Shown: one piece after another, positions 17,143 through 25,791 of the stretch
Layout of the letters: each line of letters starts with the position of its first letter
How positions within the stretch are numbered: the first letter of the stretch is position 1
Source: Deltaproteobacteria bacterium
GTDB taxonomy: Bacteria; Myxococcota_A; UBA796; CAJQPC01
Assembly: GCA_016717595.1 (NCBI GenBank)
Contig: JADKFE010000014.1
Location: 1-64,000 of the forward strand
Direction: 5' to 3'
Length of the DNA: 64,000 bases
Notes under the pieces: model-generated
Seen by the model: only the letters and a program-made list of their open reading frames with translations
What the model was told of the DNA's origin: nothing
Databases searched by the model: none
Made by a program: the position numbers and the translations under genes

Positions 17143-18327
17143 CTACCGCTGGTCGAAGTAGAGGTTGCCCTCGGCCTGCACCGAGCCGAAGTGGTAGCTC
17201 CAGTAACGGTAGGCCACGGGCAAGTTCGCGTTGAGGCTCACCTTGGTGTACTTCGCCGACGTCGGGGTGAACCGCAGGCCGAACGACACCACATGGAACC
17301 CGAAGGAGGCCGCGCCCAAGGCGTCCGCCTCTTCGCCGAGGTCCAGGGCCTTGTAGTTGAACGAGCCCTCACCGAACACGGCCACCACGTCGGAGACCTG
17401 GTAGTACGCGTTCAAGCCGCCGCCGTAGCGGATGCTGGGCACGCCGCGCCCAAGCTCGGCGTCCAACATCAGCTGCGCCTGGACATCGAGGGGGCGACCG
17501 CCGAGCTCAAACCGTTTGCCCGCGCCGAGGGCCGGGCGAAGGCCGACGAAGCCCGGGTTGGTGTTGAGGTGGACGTCGGCGATGCCGGTGACGAGGAGGT
17601 TGAGCCGCGAGGACTTCACCAGGGCGTACTTCGCGCCGGCCTCGAGGCTGCCGCCGGTGTACCGCTTGCGCAGCCCGGCGTGAACGGAGAGGTTGCGCTG
17701 CAGGGCGTGCTCGTAGTCGATGATTCCGCTGAGGTAGCTCGGCAGGCCGAGCTCAGCGCTCACCCGCAGACGGGTGCGGGGGTCGATGTTCTCCAGCAAG
17801 ATCGGCTGGGCGAAGTAGAGCTCGCGGTCCTTGGCGTCTTTGTAGCCGTCGTCGCCGGTGTCGATGCGGTCGGCGTAGAGCTGCTCGTTGAGGTCGTCTA
17901 CGCGGGCGTCGATGCGGTCGCGGAAGAGGCTCTTGGGGTACTTCTCGACGTAGCGCTCCCACGCGATGAGCTCGTCCTCGGGGGAGAGCTCCTTGGCGCG
18001 GTTCACGGCGTCCCGGTAGATCTGGGAGTTGTCTTGGCCCTCGGACTGCACGGAGTCTTCGCCGAGCTCCTCCAGATCGTCGATGAGGTCGTCGTCGAGA
18101 TCTTCGATGGGGGCGCCGAACTCGTCGCGCTCGCCCTCGGGCACCTCCTCGGGATCTTCAGCGGGGTCGACCTTGTCGCCCTCTTGGTCACGCTCAACGC
18201 CGATGTCTTCGTCGCCGTCGTCGTCCTCAAAGTCACCCGGGTCGAACCCACCTTCTTGGGCCAGGGCTGTTTGGGGCATGAGGAGGGCGACGCTGAGCAG
18301 GAGGCCGGACAAGCAGGCGAGGCGCAT
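17143..18327 (-). CDS. Exported acidic protein with predicted outer-membrane beta-barrel
   Basis: This protein of about 394 aa is called from ATG 18327, which has GGGAG upstream and begins a clear Sec signal peptide MRLACLSGLLLSVALLMPQT ending ALAQ. Residues 22-100 are extremely acidic, with Asp/Glu runs such as DFEDDDGDEDIG and DLDDDLIDDLEELGED. A helical segment follows (EDELIAWERYVEKYPKSLFRDRIDA). The second half has alternating strands ending WSYHFGSVQAEGNLYFDQR, typical of a small outer-membrane barrel. I do not recognise the family. The acidic segment might bind Ca2+ or interact with basic partners (inference). Confidence 0.72.
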   Translation of the reverse strand: MRLACLSGLLLSVALLMPQTALAQEGGFDPGDFEDDDGDEDIGVERDQEGDKVDPAEDPEEVPEGERDEFGAPIEDLDDDLIDDLEELGEDSVQSEGQDNSQIYRDAVNRAKELSPEDELIAWERYVEKYPKSLFRDRIDARVDDLNEQLYADRIDTGDDGYKDAKDRELYFAQPILLENIDPRTRLRVSAELGLPSYLSGIIDYEHALQRNLSVHAGLRKRYTGGSLEAGAKYALVKSSRLNLLVTGIADVHLNTNPGFVGLRPALGAGKRFELGGRPLDVQAQLMLDAELGRGVPSIRYGGGLNAYYQVSDVVAVFGEGSFNYKALDLGEEADALGAASFGFHVVSFGLRFTPTSAKYTKVSLNANLPVAYRYWSYHFGSVQAEGNLYFDQR

Positions 18328-18426
18328 GGAGACTCCCAGGGTCGATGACGGGCGCGGGCGGTATGATAACTCCTCCGCACCCGCGCGGCGGCGCCTTTGT
18401 CGCCAGCCCGCCGAGCCCAAGGCCTT

Positions 18427-19068
18427 ATGTCGCCCGATTCGTCGCCCCCCGCCGAGCCCCCTGATGACGGCGATTCTCCCCTCTCCGCCGACGCGGCGCA
18501 GGTCGTGAGCCACCTCGTCGCCCTGCGCGGCGGCGCCCCATTCTTGTCATCTCTTGACAGCCGCGCCCTCTACCTCTGGCTCAGCGACGGGGTGCCGGTG
18601 ACGATGATCCTGCGCGCGCTGGAGGACGCCGCGGAGCGTCGGCAGAAGCGCAGGGTGAAGGCGCCGCTGAGCCTGCAGGCGGCCAAGGCCTCCCTCAAGC
18701 TCTTGCGCGCCGCGCCGCCCGCGCCGCCGCCGCCGCCCGAGGCCTGGGCGACGTATCTGGCCACCCTCGCCGCCCAGCCCGACCCGCTCTACGCCGAGGC
18801 CGCGCGGCGCCTCTCCGCGCTCCACGGCGAAGGCGACGCCTTGGCCCGGCAGGCGATTGAGGTGTGCCGCGCGCTGTGGGTAGACGCCTGGGAGCAGGCC
18901 GAGCCCACGCCGTACCGCGCCCAGGCCATCCTTGAGCTGGGGGAGCACCTCACCGGCCTGGACGAGCCCGAGCGAGAGCGTGTGATCGAGGAGGTCGCCC
19001 GGGCGGTGCACCGACGCGCTTGGCCGCTGCTGTCCGCGGGCAAGATCTGGGATAGCCTCTACGGATGA
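18427..19068 (+). CDS. Hypothetical protein coupled to the helicase loader
   Basis: This 213-aa soluble protein starts MSPDSSPPAEPPDDGD; an in-frame upstream start at 18397 is possible. An N-terminal helical domain (SLDSRALYLWLSDGVPVTMI, RALEDAAERRQKRRVK) is followed by a Pro-rich linker and a second helical domain. The first domain has the feel of a small helix-turn-helix or DnaD-like fold, but I cannot assign it. Its stop overlaps the ATG of the DnaC-like gene (ATGA). The two are therefore translationally coupled and probably act together, perhaps in helicase loading. Confidence 0.65.
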   Translation: MSPDSSPPAEPPDDGDSPLSADAAQVVSHLVALRGGAPFLSSLDSRALYLWLSDGVPVTMILRALEDAAERRQKRRVKAPLSLQAAKASLKLLRAAPPAPPPPPEAWATYLATLAAQPDPLYAEAARRLSALHGEGDALARQAIEVCRALWVDAWEQAEPTPYRAQAILELGEHLTGLDEPERERVIEEVARAVHRRAWPLLSAGKIWDSLYG

Positions 19069-20321
19069 AGCGCCTCGAAGAGCTCCCCGAGCACGCCACG
19101 CCCAGCCGGGACTGCCCCAAGTGTAAGGGCCACGGCCTGCTCACCCAGACCCTCGGCTTTCACGCGGGGGTCACCCTCTGCGACTGCATCCACCCCTCGC
19201 CTTGCCCGCGCTGCGGGGGGTCTGGGCACATCCTGGCGCTGATGGAGGGTGTGGAGCGGGTGGGCCGCTGCAAGTGCCAGATCCTCCCCGACCGCGCCCG
19301 GCTGTTCAACTTCGCCAAGCTCCCGGCGCGCTACGCCGAGGCCACCCTGGAGTCCTACGAGGCCCGCGACGAGGCTACCCGCGCCGCCAAAGAGGCCGCC
19401 GAGCAGTGGGTTCACGACTACGCCGCGGGCAACACCAAGCGCGGGCTCTTGCTGCACGGCGAGGTGGGCCGGGGCAAGACGCATCTGCTCGTCGGCGTCG
19501 CCCGCAGGCTCACCTTGGAGCACAACAAGCGGGTGCGGTTTGTGGAGTTCACGCTGCTGCTCTCGGAGCTCATGGAGGGTTTTGAGCGCGGCGACGGGCG
19601 AAAGACGGTGCTCGCACCCCTACGCGACGTGGAGATCTTGGCGATCGACGAGATCGGCAAAGGCCGCTGCACCGAGTTTGAGCTCGCCGTGCTCGATGAG
19701 CTGATCACCCAGCGCTACAACACCGCGAAGGTGATCCTCGCCACGAGCAACTACGCCCCGGGCAACGCCACCGGCGAGAAGACGCCGAACCTGGCCTTAC
19801 ACGGCCGCACCTACGCCCCCAGCGCCGCGGCGGCCGCAAAAAACGCCGATCCCGGGTTCTACGACCGGGGCCTGAGGGTGCCGACCCTCGTGGACCGCGT
19901 CGGAGATCGGGTGTACTCCCGGCTTCTGGAGATGGTCGGCCTCGTCGCGGTGGAGGGTGGAGATCGCCGCCAGATCTTGCACCAGCAGCAGAATCAGCAG
20001 AGCCAGCCCCAGAGCCCAACCCCCGCCGCTCCCCACGAGCCGCCGCCAACACCGGCCTACGCCGCCCAGGCCCGGTCCGTCGAGCCCCGTCGCGGGGAGG
20101 CCCGGCTCACCGCCCTGCGCGTGACCCTCGCCAACCAGATGACCCCGACGATCCTCAGCTCTCGGGATCCCAAGATCGTCGTGCAGCTTGAGCGGCTTCT
20201 GGGCGAGCTTCAAGACGTCGAGGAGGGCATTCGCCCGGAGCGCCCCGTCGAGGAGCTCGTGCGGGACGTGCTCCACGTCGCCGGTCGCCTGAATCTGCCC
20301 GCCGCCAATCAGAAGTGGTGA
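19065..20321 (+). CDS. DnaC/IstB-type AAA+ ATPase (putative replicative helicase loader) with zinc-binding N terminus
   Basis: This 418-aa protein has paired cysteines at the N terminus (CPKCKGHG, CDCIHPSPCPRCGGSG, CKCQ) that likely bind zinc. The DnaC-type ATPase follows: Walker A GEVGRGKTHLL (about residue 132), Walker B VEILAIDEIGKG (about 188) and sensor-1 VILATSNY (about 226). A 120-residue C-terminal extension is Gln/Pro-rich in its middle (QQQNQQSQPQ) and ends in a helical domain. DnaC-family proteins load the hexameric helicase. IstB transposition helpers are close relatives, but no transposase is nearby, so a replication role is favoured. Confidence 0.8.
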   Translation: MKRLEELPEHATPSRDCPKCKGHGLLTQTLGFHAGVTLCDCIHPSPCPRCGGSGHILALMEGVERVGRCKCQILPDRARLFNFAKLPARYAEATLESYEARDEATRAAKEAAEQWVHDYAAGNTKRGLLLHGEVGRGKTHLLVGVARRLTLEHNKRVRFVEFTLLLSELMEGFERGDGRKTVLAPLRDVEILAIDEIGKGRCTEFELAVLDELITQRYNTAKVILATSNYAPGNATGEKTPNLALHGRTYAPSAAAAAKNADPGFYDRGLRVPTLVDRVGDRVYSRLLEMVGLVAVEGGDRRQILHQQQNQQSQPQSPTPAAPHEPPPTPAYAAQARSVEPRRGEARLTALRVTLANQMTPTILSSRDPKIVVQLERLLGELQDVEEGIRPERPVEELVRDVLHVAGRLNLPAANQKW

Positions 20322-20345
20322 GCGCCCAGCGCCTCACCAGCCCGC

Positions 20346-21236
20346 TCAGGGCCCGTTTCGGGCGATGAGCACGTCGCCGCCGATCTCATCCACCCAGCTC
20401 GCCAAGGTCTCGGCGTCGCGGGTGGGCAGCATGAGGTTGCCGTTCACCGTGAGGTCGCCGCCGACCCGGTCGAGGGCCTCAAGCGCGTCTACGGAGGTGA
20501 GCGTGAGGTTGTTGACCACGCTGAGATCGCCGCCGACCTGGCGCAGAGACTCCAGGCCGTCCAAGCCCGGCAAGGCGTCGTTGTCGCCCAGGTAGAGGTC
20601 GCCCTCGACGCTCTGCAGGCCGGTGAGGCCGGTGAGGCTCGTGAGGCTGCGGTTGTCGGCCACGACCAGGCCGCCCTCGACCGTCGAGACCTGCTCAAGG
20701 CCCTCTAGGCTGCCCAAGGCGTGGTTCTGCTGGATGACCACGCCGTCGCCCACCACCGCGAGGCGGCGCAGGCCGAGCAGGCTCAACAAGGCGCCGTTCT
20801 CGGCGATGGTGAGGCCGCCGCGCACGACGCTCAGCACCTCCAAGCCGCCGAGATCCGACAGGGCGGCGTTCTGCGACACGCTCAAGAAGCCGCCGATCTC
20901 CGTGAGGCGGTCGAGCCCGCTGAGATCCGTCAGCGCGTGGCTCGCCGTGACGCTCACGCTGCCCTGAACCTCGGTGAGGCAGGCCAGCGCGGAGAGGTCG
21001 GTGTCTAAGCTGCCGTTCACCTCGACGTCCCCGGCGACGCTGCGGGCGCAGTACCCCTCGCAGAACACGGGGATCTCGGCGTTGAGCACCCCGGCGTAGG
21101 GGGCGTCTGGGAGCCAAGCCGCCGGGTCGGCGTCGTCGCAGTCTTGCTCGGCGAAGACGCCGTCGCCGTCGTTGTCGGGGCCGCAGGCCGCGGCCAAGGG
21201 GATCAAGCAGAGACCAAAGACAAGGCGGGGGCTCAT
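20346..21236 (-). CDS. Receptor-L-domain-like repeat lipoprotein (short paralogue)
   Basis: This 296-aa lipoprotein has a signal peptide ending AAAC and then a Ca2+-loop-like DNDGDGVFAEQDCDDADP of the type seen in MopE/thrombospondin-like repeats. About nine beta-helical repeats of roughly 23 residues follow, with the pattern L.gL..v.GgL.i..N..L..l. Examples are GGFLSVSQNAALSDLGGL and GGLTIAENGALLSLLGL. This is the pattern of receptor-L-domain / leucine-rich solenoids, which usually bind ligands or other proteins. Its ATG overlaps the stop of the larger upstream paralogue by four bases. A surface-exposed role is inferred. Confidence 0.82.
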   Translation of the reverse strand: MSPRLVFGLCLIPLAAACGPDNDGDGVFAEQDCDDADPAAWLPDAPYAGVLNAEIPVFCEGYCARSVAGDVEVNGSLDTDLSALACLTEVQGSVSVTASHALTDLSGLDRLTEIGGFLSVSQNAALSDLGGLEVLSVVRGGLTIAENGALLSLLGLRRLAVVGDGVVIQQNHALGSLEGLEQVSTVEGGLVVADNRSLTSLTGLTGLQSVEGDLYLGDNDALPGLDGLESLRQVGGDLSVVNNLTLTSVDALEALDRVGGDLTVNGNLMLPTRDAETLASWVDEIGGDVLIARNGP

Positions 21237-23005
21237 TCGGGCTCCTCGGGCTCAGGGGGGAGGTTGTCCTCGATGCGCACGGCGCCGCGGATCTCGTCGA
21301 TGTTGTCGCGCAGGCGCTCGGCCTCCGCCGTGGGCAAGGCCTCGTTGTCGGTGATCACGAGGTCCCCTTCGACGAGATCGACGCCCATGAGCGGGCTGAG
21401 GTCAACGAGGGCGTCGTTGCGGTCGATGAGCAGGGTGGCGCCCACGAGGTCTAGCCCAGAGAGCCCCGAGAGATCGGAGAGCGCCGGGTTCAGGGTGAGC
21501 GCCAGCCCGCCGACGGACTGCAGCGCGCCGAGCCCGGTGAGCCCGGTGAGGGCGTCGTTGCCGTTCAGGGTCAGCGTGTCGCCCACCGACGCCAAGGCCT
21601 CAAAGCCCGACCACTCCACAAGCGCCGGGTTGTCTTCGATGAGCATGGCCCCGCCGACCTCCCCCAAGACGCTGAAGCCGCTGAGGCGGGTCAAGGCGTC
21701 GTTGCCGTCGATCACGACGCCGCCGCTGATGAGCTCCAAGGCGCCAAAGCCGGAGAGCCCACGCAGGCTCACGTTGTCGGTGACCCGCAGCGCCGAGAGC
21801 TGGGTCAAGGCGCCGAGGCCCTCGACCACCCGAAGGTTGGCGTTGTCGTCTAGCACGAGCTCCCCCGCCCGGCCCAAGGCGCCGAAGCCCGCGACCTCGC
21901 TCAGGCTAGGGTTCTCGGCGATGAGCACGTCGCCGCCGATCTCCAACAGCGCGTTGAGCCCGTCGAGGTCCTCAAGCGCGGCGTTGTTCGTGACCGTGAG
22001 CCCGCCGCCGACCTTCTGTAAGGCGCCCAGGCCGCTGACCGAGGTGAGCGCGGTGAGCTCGGTGAGGGTGACCCCGCCGCCGACGGTCTGGAGCGCGGCG
22101 AAGCCGCCGAGGCGCTCTAAGCTGAGGTTGTCCTCAAAGGTGATCGAGCCGCCGACGCTCTTGAGGCCGTTGAGGCCCTCCCAGGTCGTGAGCGCCGCCT
22201 GCCCCGAGACGACCACGTCGGCGTCTACGCTCGCCAAGGCCCCCAAGCCGCTGACCTCGGCCAAGGCGGGGTTGTCGAGGAGATCGAGGCGCTCGACGCT
22301 CACCAAGGCGTCAAATCCGGAGACGCTGGCCAAGGCCTCGTTGGCCTCGATGAGCAGGTCGAGCGCGCTCACCAGCCCGTCAAAGCCAGAGACGCCGGAG
22401 AGCCTGGGGTTCTCGACCAGAGAGATGGCCCCGCCGACGCTCACCAGGCCACCAAGGCCAGAGACGCCCGCCAGCGCGTCGTTCTCGGCGATCAGCAGCT
22501 CACCCCGCACGCTGCGCAGGTTGTTGAGCCCGCTGAGGCCCACCAAGGCGGTGTTCTTCTCGATGATCAGGTCTCCGCCGACGGACTGCAGGCCGTCGAG
22601 GGCCGAGAGGTCGGTGAGCGTGGTGTTCTCGACGAGCTCGACGGCGCCGCCGACGCTCACCAGGCCCTCTAGGCCGATGAGGTTCGTGAGCGCCTGGCTC
22701 TTCTTCACGATGAGATCCCCGCCGACGACGGTGAGGCAGGTCAACGACGCGAGCTCGGTGGGCGTGGCGGCGGAGAGGTTGAGGTCACCTTCGATACGCG
22801 CGGCGCAGGCGCCTTCGCAGACCTCGGTGTAGTCCCCGGCGACGCTGCCCTCGACGACGCGGGCGGCCTCCCAGCGCGTCGAGTCGGCGTCATCGCAGTC
22901 ATCCGCGACCCCCACCCCATCGACGTCAACATCAACGGGAGCCTCGATGCAGCCCCCAAGCGCGCTCATCACGCAGACACCCAAGGCTCGGCTGACAAAT
23001 CTCAT
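21233..23005 (-). CDS. Receptor-L-domain-like repeat lipoprotein (long paralogue)
   Basis: This is a 590-aa lipoprotein. The ATG at 23005 (MRFVSRALGVCVMSALGGC) is chosen because GGAG lies five bases upstream and the lipobox ALGGC follows directly. After a DVDVDGVGVADDCDDAD acidic segment come about twenty solenoid repeats of roughly 23 residues. Examples are GGDLIIEKNTALVGLSGLNN and GGAISLVENPRLSGVSGFDG. Their N/D ladder and Leu positions match a long beta-solenoid. It is co-transcribed with the shorter paralogue, which it overlaps by four bases. The function is unknown, plausibly adhesion or recognition at the cell surface. Confidence 0.83.
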   Translation of the reverse strand: MRFVSRALGVCVMSALGGCIEAPVDVDVDGVGVADDCDDADSTRWEAARVVEGSVAGDYTEVCEGACAARIEGDLNLSAATPTELASLTCLTVVGGDLIVKKSQALTNLIGLEGLVSVGGAVELVENTTLTDLSALDGLQSVGGDLIIEKNTALVGLSGLNNLRSVRGELLIAENDALAGVSGLGGLVSVGGAISLVENPRLSGVSGFDGLVSALDLLIEANEALASVSGFDALVSVERLDLLDNPALAEVSGLGALASVDADVVVSGQAALTTWEGLNGLKSVGGSITFEDNLSLERLGGFAALQTVGGGVTLTELTALTSVSGLGALQKVGGGLTVTNNAALEDLDGLNALLEIGGDVLIAENPSLSEVAGFGALGRAGELVLDDNANLRVVEGLGALTQLSALRVTDNVSLRGLSGFGALELISGGVVIDGNDALTRLSGFSVLGEVGGAMLIEDNPALVEWSGFEALASVGDTLTLNGNDALTGLTGLGALQSVGGLALTLNPALSDLSGLSGLDLVGATLLIDRNDALVDLSPLMGVDLVEGDLVITDNEALPTAEAERLRDNIDEIRGAVRIEDNLPPEPEEPE

Positions 23006-23121
23006 GTTCGCTCCGTCGTCCTCAGAGTAGAGGCGCTCCGCCACTCACCGGATCTCCCATCATGGGGGAAGATCCGGCGAGGGTCAACGGGCGAGGTGTG
23101 AGACCACCCCAAACAGCCAGC

Positions 23122-24204
23122 TCAGACCGGGTAGTCGATGTAGCCCTTGACGCCGGGGGTGTAGAGCGTCGAGAAGTCTACGGGCAGGAGCTCCTCGCCG
23201 CTCTGGAGCTTCTCGACGAGGCGGGGGTTCGACAGGTAGGGGCGGCCAAAAGCGACGAGCTCGCCTAAGTTTGCCGCCAGATCCGCCTCAGCCCGCACGG
23301 CGTCGTAGCCGCCGCTGAGCATGTACGGTCCGTCGAAGGCGGCCCGGATGCTGGCCTTCACCGAGGCCGAGACCGGCGGCGCGCCCATGGACTGATGATC
23401 GACGACGTGGATGTAGGCCAGCTTGAGGGCGGAGAGCTCCTTGGCCAAGGCGGTGAACAGCGCCTCGTGGTCGGCGTCGCCCTCGGGGGACTGGCCGTTG
23501 AACACGCCGTAGGGCGAGACGCGCATCCCGACCCGATCGGCGCCGATGCGCGCGGAGACGGCCCGGGCGACCTCCACGGCGAAGCGGATGCGGCCCTTGA
23601 CGCTGCCGCCCCAGCCGTCAGCGCGGTGGTTTGAGGCGAGGCCCAAGAACTGATCGATGAGGTAGCCGTTCGCGCCGTGAAGCTCGACACCATCAAACCC
23701 GGCCTCGATCGCCAAGGCGGCGCTGTCCGCGTACTCCTGAATCGTGGCGTGGATGTCGGCCTCGGTCATGGCCTCGGGGACGGGGTGCTCCTGGGGGCCC
23801 GCGGTGTCGGTGTACATCGTGCCCGGGGCGGCGAGGGCGGAGGGCGCGATCAGCCGCGCGCCGGCGTCGACAAAGTTGGACGGGTGACCAATGCGCCCGC
23901 AGTGCATGAGCTGCACGAAGATCGCGCCGCCGCCGGCCTTCACCGCGTCGGTGACCTTCCGCCAGCCCGCCACCTGGGCGGCGTTGTACAGCCCGGGGAT
24001 CCGCGCGTAGCCCAGGCCGTTGGCCGAGGGGGAGGTGCCCTCGGTGATGATCAGCCCGGCGCCCGCGCGCTGGCCGTAGTAGGTCGCCATGATGTCCGTG
24101 GGCACGCCGGCGTCTGCGCGGCTGCGGGTCATGGGGGCCATCACCACGCGGTTCTTGAGGGTGAGGCGGCCGAGCGTGAAGGGCGAGAAGAGCTTGTTCG
24201 ACAT
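23122..24204 (-). CDS. Old Yellow Enzyme family NADH:flavin oxidoreductase (alkene reductase)
   Basis: This 360-aa enzyme starts at ATG 24204 (MSNKLFSPFTLGRLTLKN), with GGAG in the leader. FMN-binding TIM-barrel features are present: RVVMAPMTRSRA near the N terminus, HGANGYLIDQFLG (about 175-187), and the C-terminal GELVAFGRPYLSNPRL phosphate-binding region. The family reduces activated C=C bonds of enones, nitroesters or maleimides with NAD(P)H. Members of this subgroup resemble N-ethylmaleimide reductase (NemA). Cytoplasmic. The neighbouring dioxygenase gene runs the same way after about 150 bases, hinting at a small aromatic or electrophile detoxification pair. Confidence 0.9.
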   Translation of the reverse strand: MSNKLFSPFTLGRLTLKNRVVMAPMTRSRADAGVPTDIMATYYGQRAGAGLIITEGTSPSANGLGYARIPGLYNAAQVAGWRKVTDAVKAGGGAIFVQLMHCGRIGHPSNFVDAGARLIAPSALAAPGTMYTDTAGPQEHPVPEAMTEADIHATIQEYADSAALAIEAGFDGVELHGANGYLIDQFLGLASNHRADGWGGSVKGRIRFAVEVARAVSARIGADRVGMRVSPYGVFNGQSPEGDADHEALFTALAKELSALKLAYIHVVDHQSMGAPPVSASVKASIRAAFDGPYMLSGGYDAVRAEADLAANLGELVAFGRPYLSNPRLVEKLQSGEELLPVDFSTLYTPGVKGYIDYPV

Positions 24205-24352
24205 GAGGACTCCAGAGTCAGGGCGAGTTGAATGCGCCGGGCGAGAGCTTAGGCGCGGCGCGTGGGCGTTGTAGCGCCGGGTTTCAGGACGCCGTTGTTG
24301 CACAAACCAACCGAAACCTGCGCGTCAGGTCTCGGCACGGCGCGGGGGCGCG

Positions 24353-25117
24353 TCAACCCCACTGCACGGATCGTTTGGAGAAGCCGCCCATCCAGAAGCC
24401 CTGCACCGGCGTCTGGGGCGGGCCGTCTCCGCGGGCGGCTCCGGCGGCGACCCACAGCGGCGCGAGGTGCTCCACCCGCGGGTGGGCGAGGGCGGCGCCG
24501 GGGGCCTTGGTCATCAGGTGGATGATCGTGTCGTCGTCGCCGCGCTGCAGGGCCTCAGCGGCGAACTGATCAAAGTCCCGCGCCCAAGACGGCGCCGTGG
24601 GGCCAAAGCCAAGACGTAGGTTGTGGGTCATGAACCCGCTGCCGATGATCAGCACGCCCTCGTCGCGAAGCGGCGCCAAGGCTTGACCCAGGGTGTGCAG
24701 CGGCGCGGCGCTGAGCGTCGGCAACGAGAGCTGAAGCACGGGCACGTCGGCTTTGGGGAACAAGTACATCAGGGGGATGTACGCGCCGTGGTCGAGTCCG
24801 CGGCTGGGGTCGTCTGTCGTCGGCAGCCCCGCGGCGGCGAGGCGCGCGCGCACCTTGGCGGCCAAGATCGGCGCGCCTGGGGCCGGATACTGCAGCGTGT
24901 AGTACCGCGCCGGGAAGTTGTAGAAGTCGTACACCAGGGGCACGGCGCGGGTGGCGCTCACCGACGCCGGCGCGGCCTCCCAATGCGCGGAGATCATCAA
25001 GATCGCCTCGGGGCGCCGAAGCGTCTGGCCCCAGGCGGTGAGCTCCGCCGTCCACACGGGGTCGTCGATGAGCGGCGGGGCGCCGTGGCTCAAGAAGATC
25101 ACGGGCTGTCGGGACAT
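24353..25117 (-). CDS. DODA-type extradiol dioxygenase family protein (LigB superfamily)
   Basis: This 254-aa protein is counted from ATG 25117 (MSRQPVIFLSHGAPPLIDDP), with GAGAGG upstream. The LigB/DODA fold is indicated by conserved His positions in LSHGAPP (His11), LDHGAYIPLMYLFP, GSGFMTHNLR and VEHLAPLWVA, which bind Fe or Zn. Family members cleave catechols such as DOPA or act as metal-dependent hydrolases or dioxygenases (E. coli YgiD type). The true substrate is not evident. The frame runs open to 25240, but only the start chosen here matches the family N terminus. Confidence 0.9.
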   Translation of the reverse strand: MSRQPVIFLSHGAPPLIDDPVWTAELTAWGQTLRRPEAILMISAHWEAAPASVSATRAVPLVYDFYNFPARYYTLQYPAPGAPILAAKVRARLAAAGLPTTDDPSRGLDHGAYIPLMYLFPKADVPVLQLSLPTLSAAPLHTLGQALAPLRDEGVLIIGSGFMTHNLRLGFGPTAPSWARDFDQFAAEALQRGDDDTIIHLMTKAPGAALAHPRVEHLAPLWVAAGAARGDGPPQTPVQGFWMGGFSKRSVQWG

Positions 25118-25311
25118 ACACACCTCTCTGGGGTCGGCCCCTATGTGCCCACCCTTTGAGCCCGTGGGAGGGTCCACCTGCGCAACGAGCGGTTGCGCCG
25201 ACACCCCTAGGGATCCCCTCGCCCACCGCTCCTCACACACGCTGACCGGATTCTGTCACAAAGCCGCCCGCGCCCCGATACGTTGGGGCGATCCTCACCG
25301 CCGAGCACACC

Positions 25312-25791
25312 GTGCGAGCCCCTGCCCTCCTGATCTCCGTCTGCCTCTCCGTCGTCGGCTGCGTTGACCCGGCGACCCCCGGCGCCGTCGTGCTCAACGA
25401 GCTGTGCGCCGACAACAACGACGCCTGGGACGCCCCCGAGGGCGGCTCCCCGGACTGGGTCGAGCTGTACAACACCACCGAGGCGACGATCTCCTTGGCG
25501 GGCTGGTCCCTCCATGAGCCCGACGACGACCCGATCCCCTGGCCGGACGACGCCGAGATCGGCGCCGGAGAGCACCTCGTGCTCGCCGCGGAGCTTGGCC
25601 TCGACGGCTTCGTGGTGCCGTTCAACCTCTCCACCAGCGAGGGCTGGCTGATGCTCTCGAACGCCGAGGGTGAGCCCCAGGACTGGACGACCTGGGAAGA
25701 CCTCGCTGAGGACCGCGCCTGGGCCCGCGTCGGCGACGCCGGCCTCACCTGGGCCAACCAGACCCCCAGCGCTGAGGAGGCCAACCCATGA
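25312..25791 (+). CDS. Lamin-Tail-Domain lipoprotein
   Basis: This 159-aa lipoprotein starts at GTG 25312 with a lipobox (LSVVGC). The whole mature part is one Lamin Tail Domain. It has VLNELCADNNDAWDAPEG, then SPDWVELYNTTEATISLAGW, HEPDDDPIPWP and GEHLVLAAE, an Ig-like beta-sandwich found in many secreted bacterial proteins. Together with the porin gene, which it overlaps by four bases, it opens the CotH locus. The LTD probably mediates binding at the cell surface. A TACGTT at 25279-25284 is a weak -10 candidate. Confidence 0.85.
   Translation: MRAPALLISVCLSVVGCVDPATPGAVVLNELCADNNDAWDAPEGGSPDWVELYNTTEATISLAGWSLHEPDDDPIPWPDDAEIGAGEHLVLAAELGLDGFVVPFNLSTSEGWLMLSNAEGEPQDWTTWEDLAEDRAWARVGDAGLTWANQTPSAEEANP

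Noticed and set aside
19065..20321. Insertion sequence of the IstA/IstB kind
   Set aside because: No transposase or terminal inverted repeats flank the ATPase gene.
21144..22832. 562-codon plus-strand frame opposite the solenoid lipoproteins
   Set aside because: Ser/Pro/Arg repeats are the mirror of the beta-solenoid repeats. There is no start context or fold.
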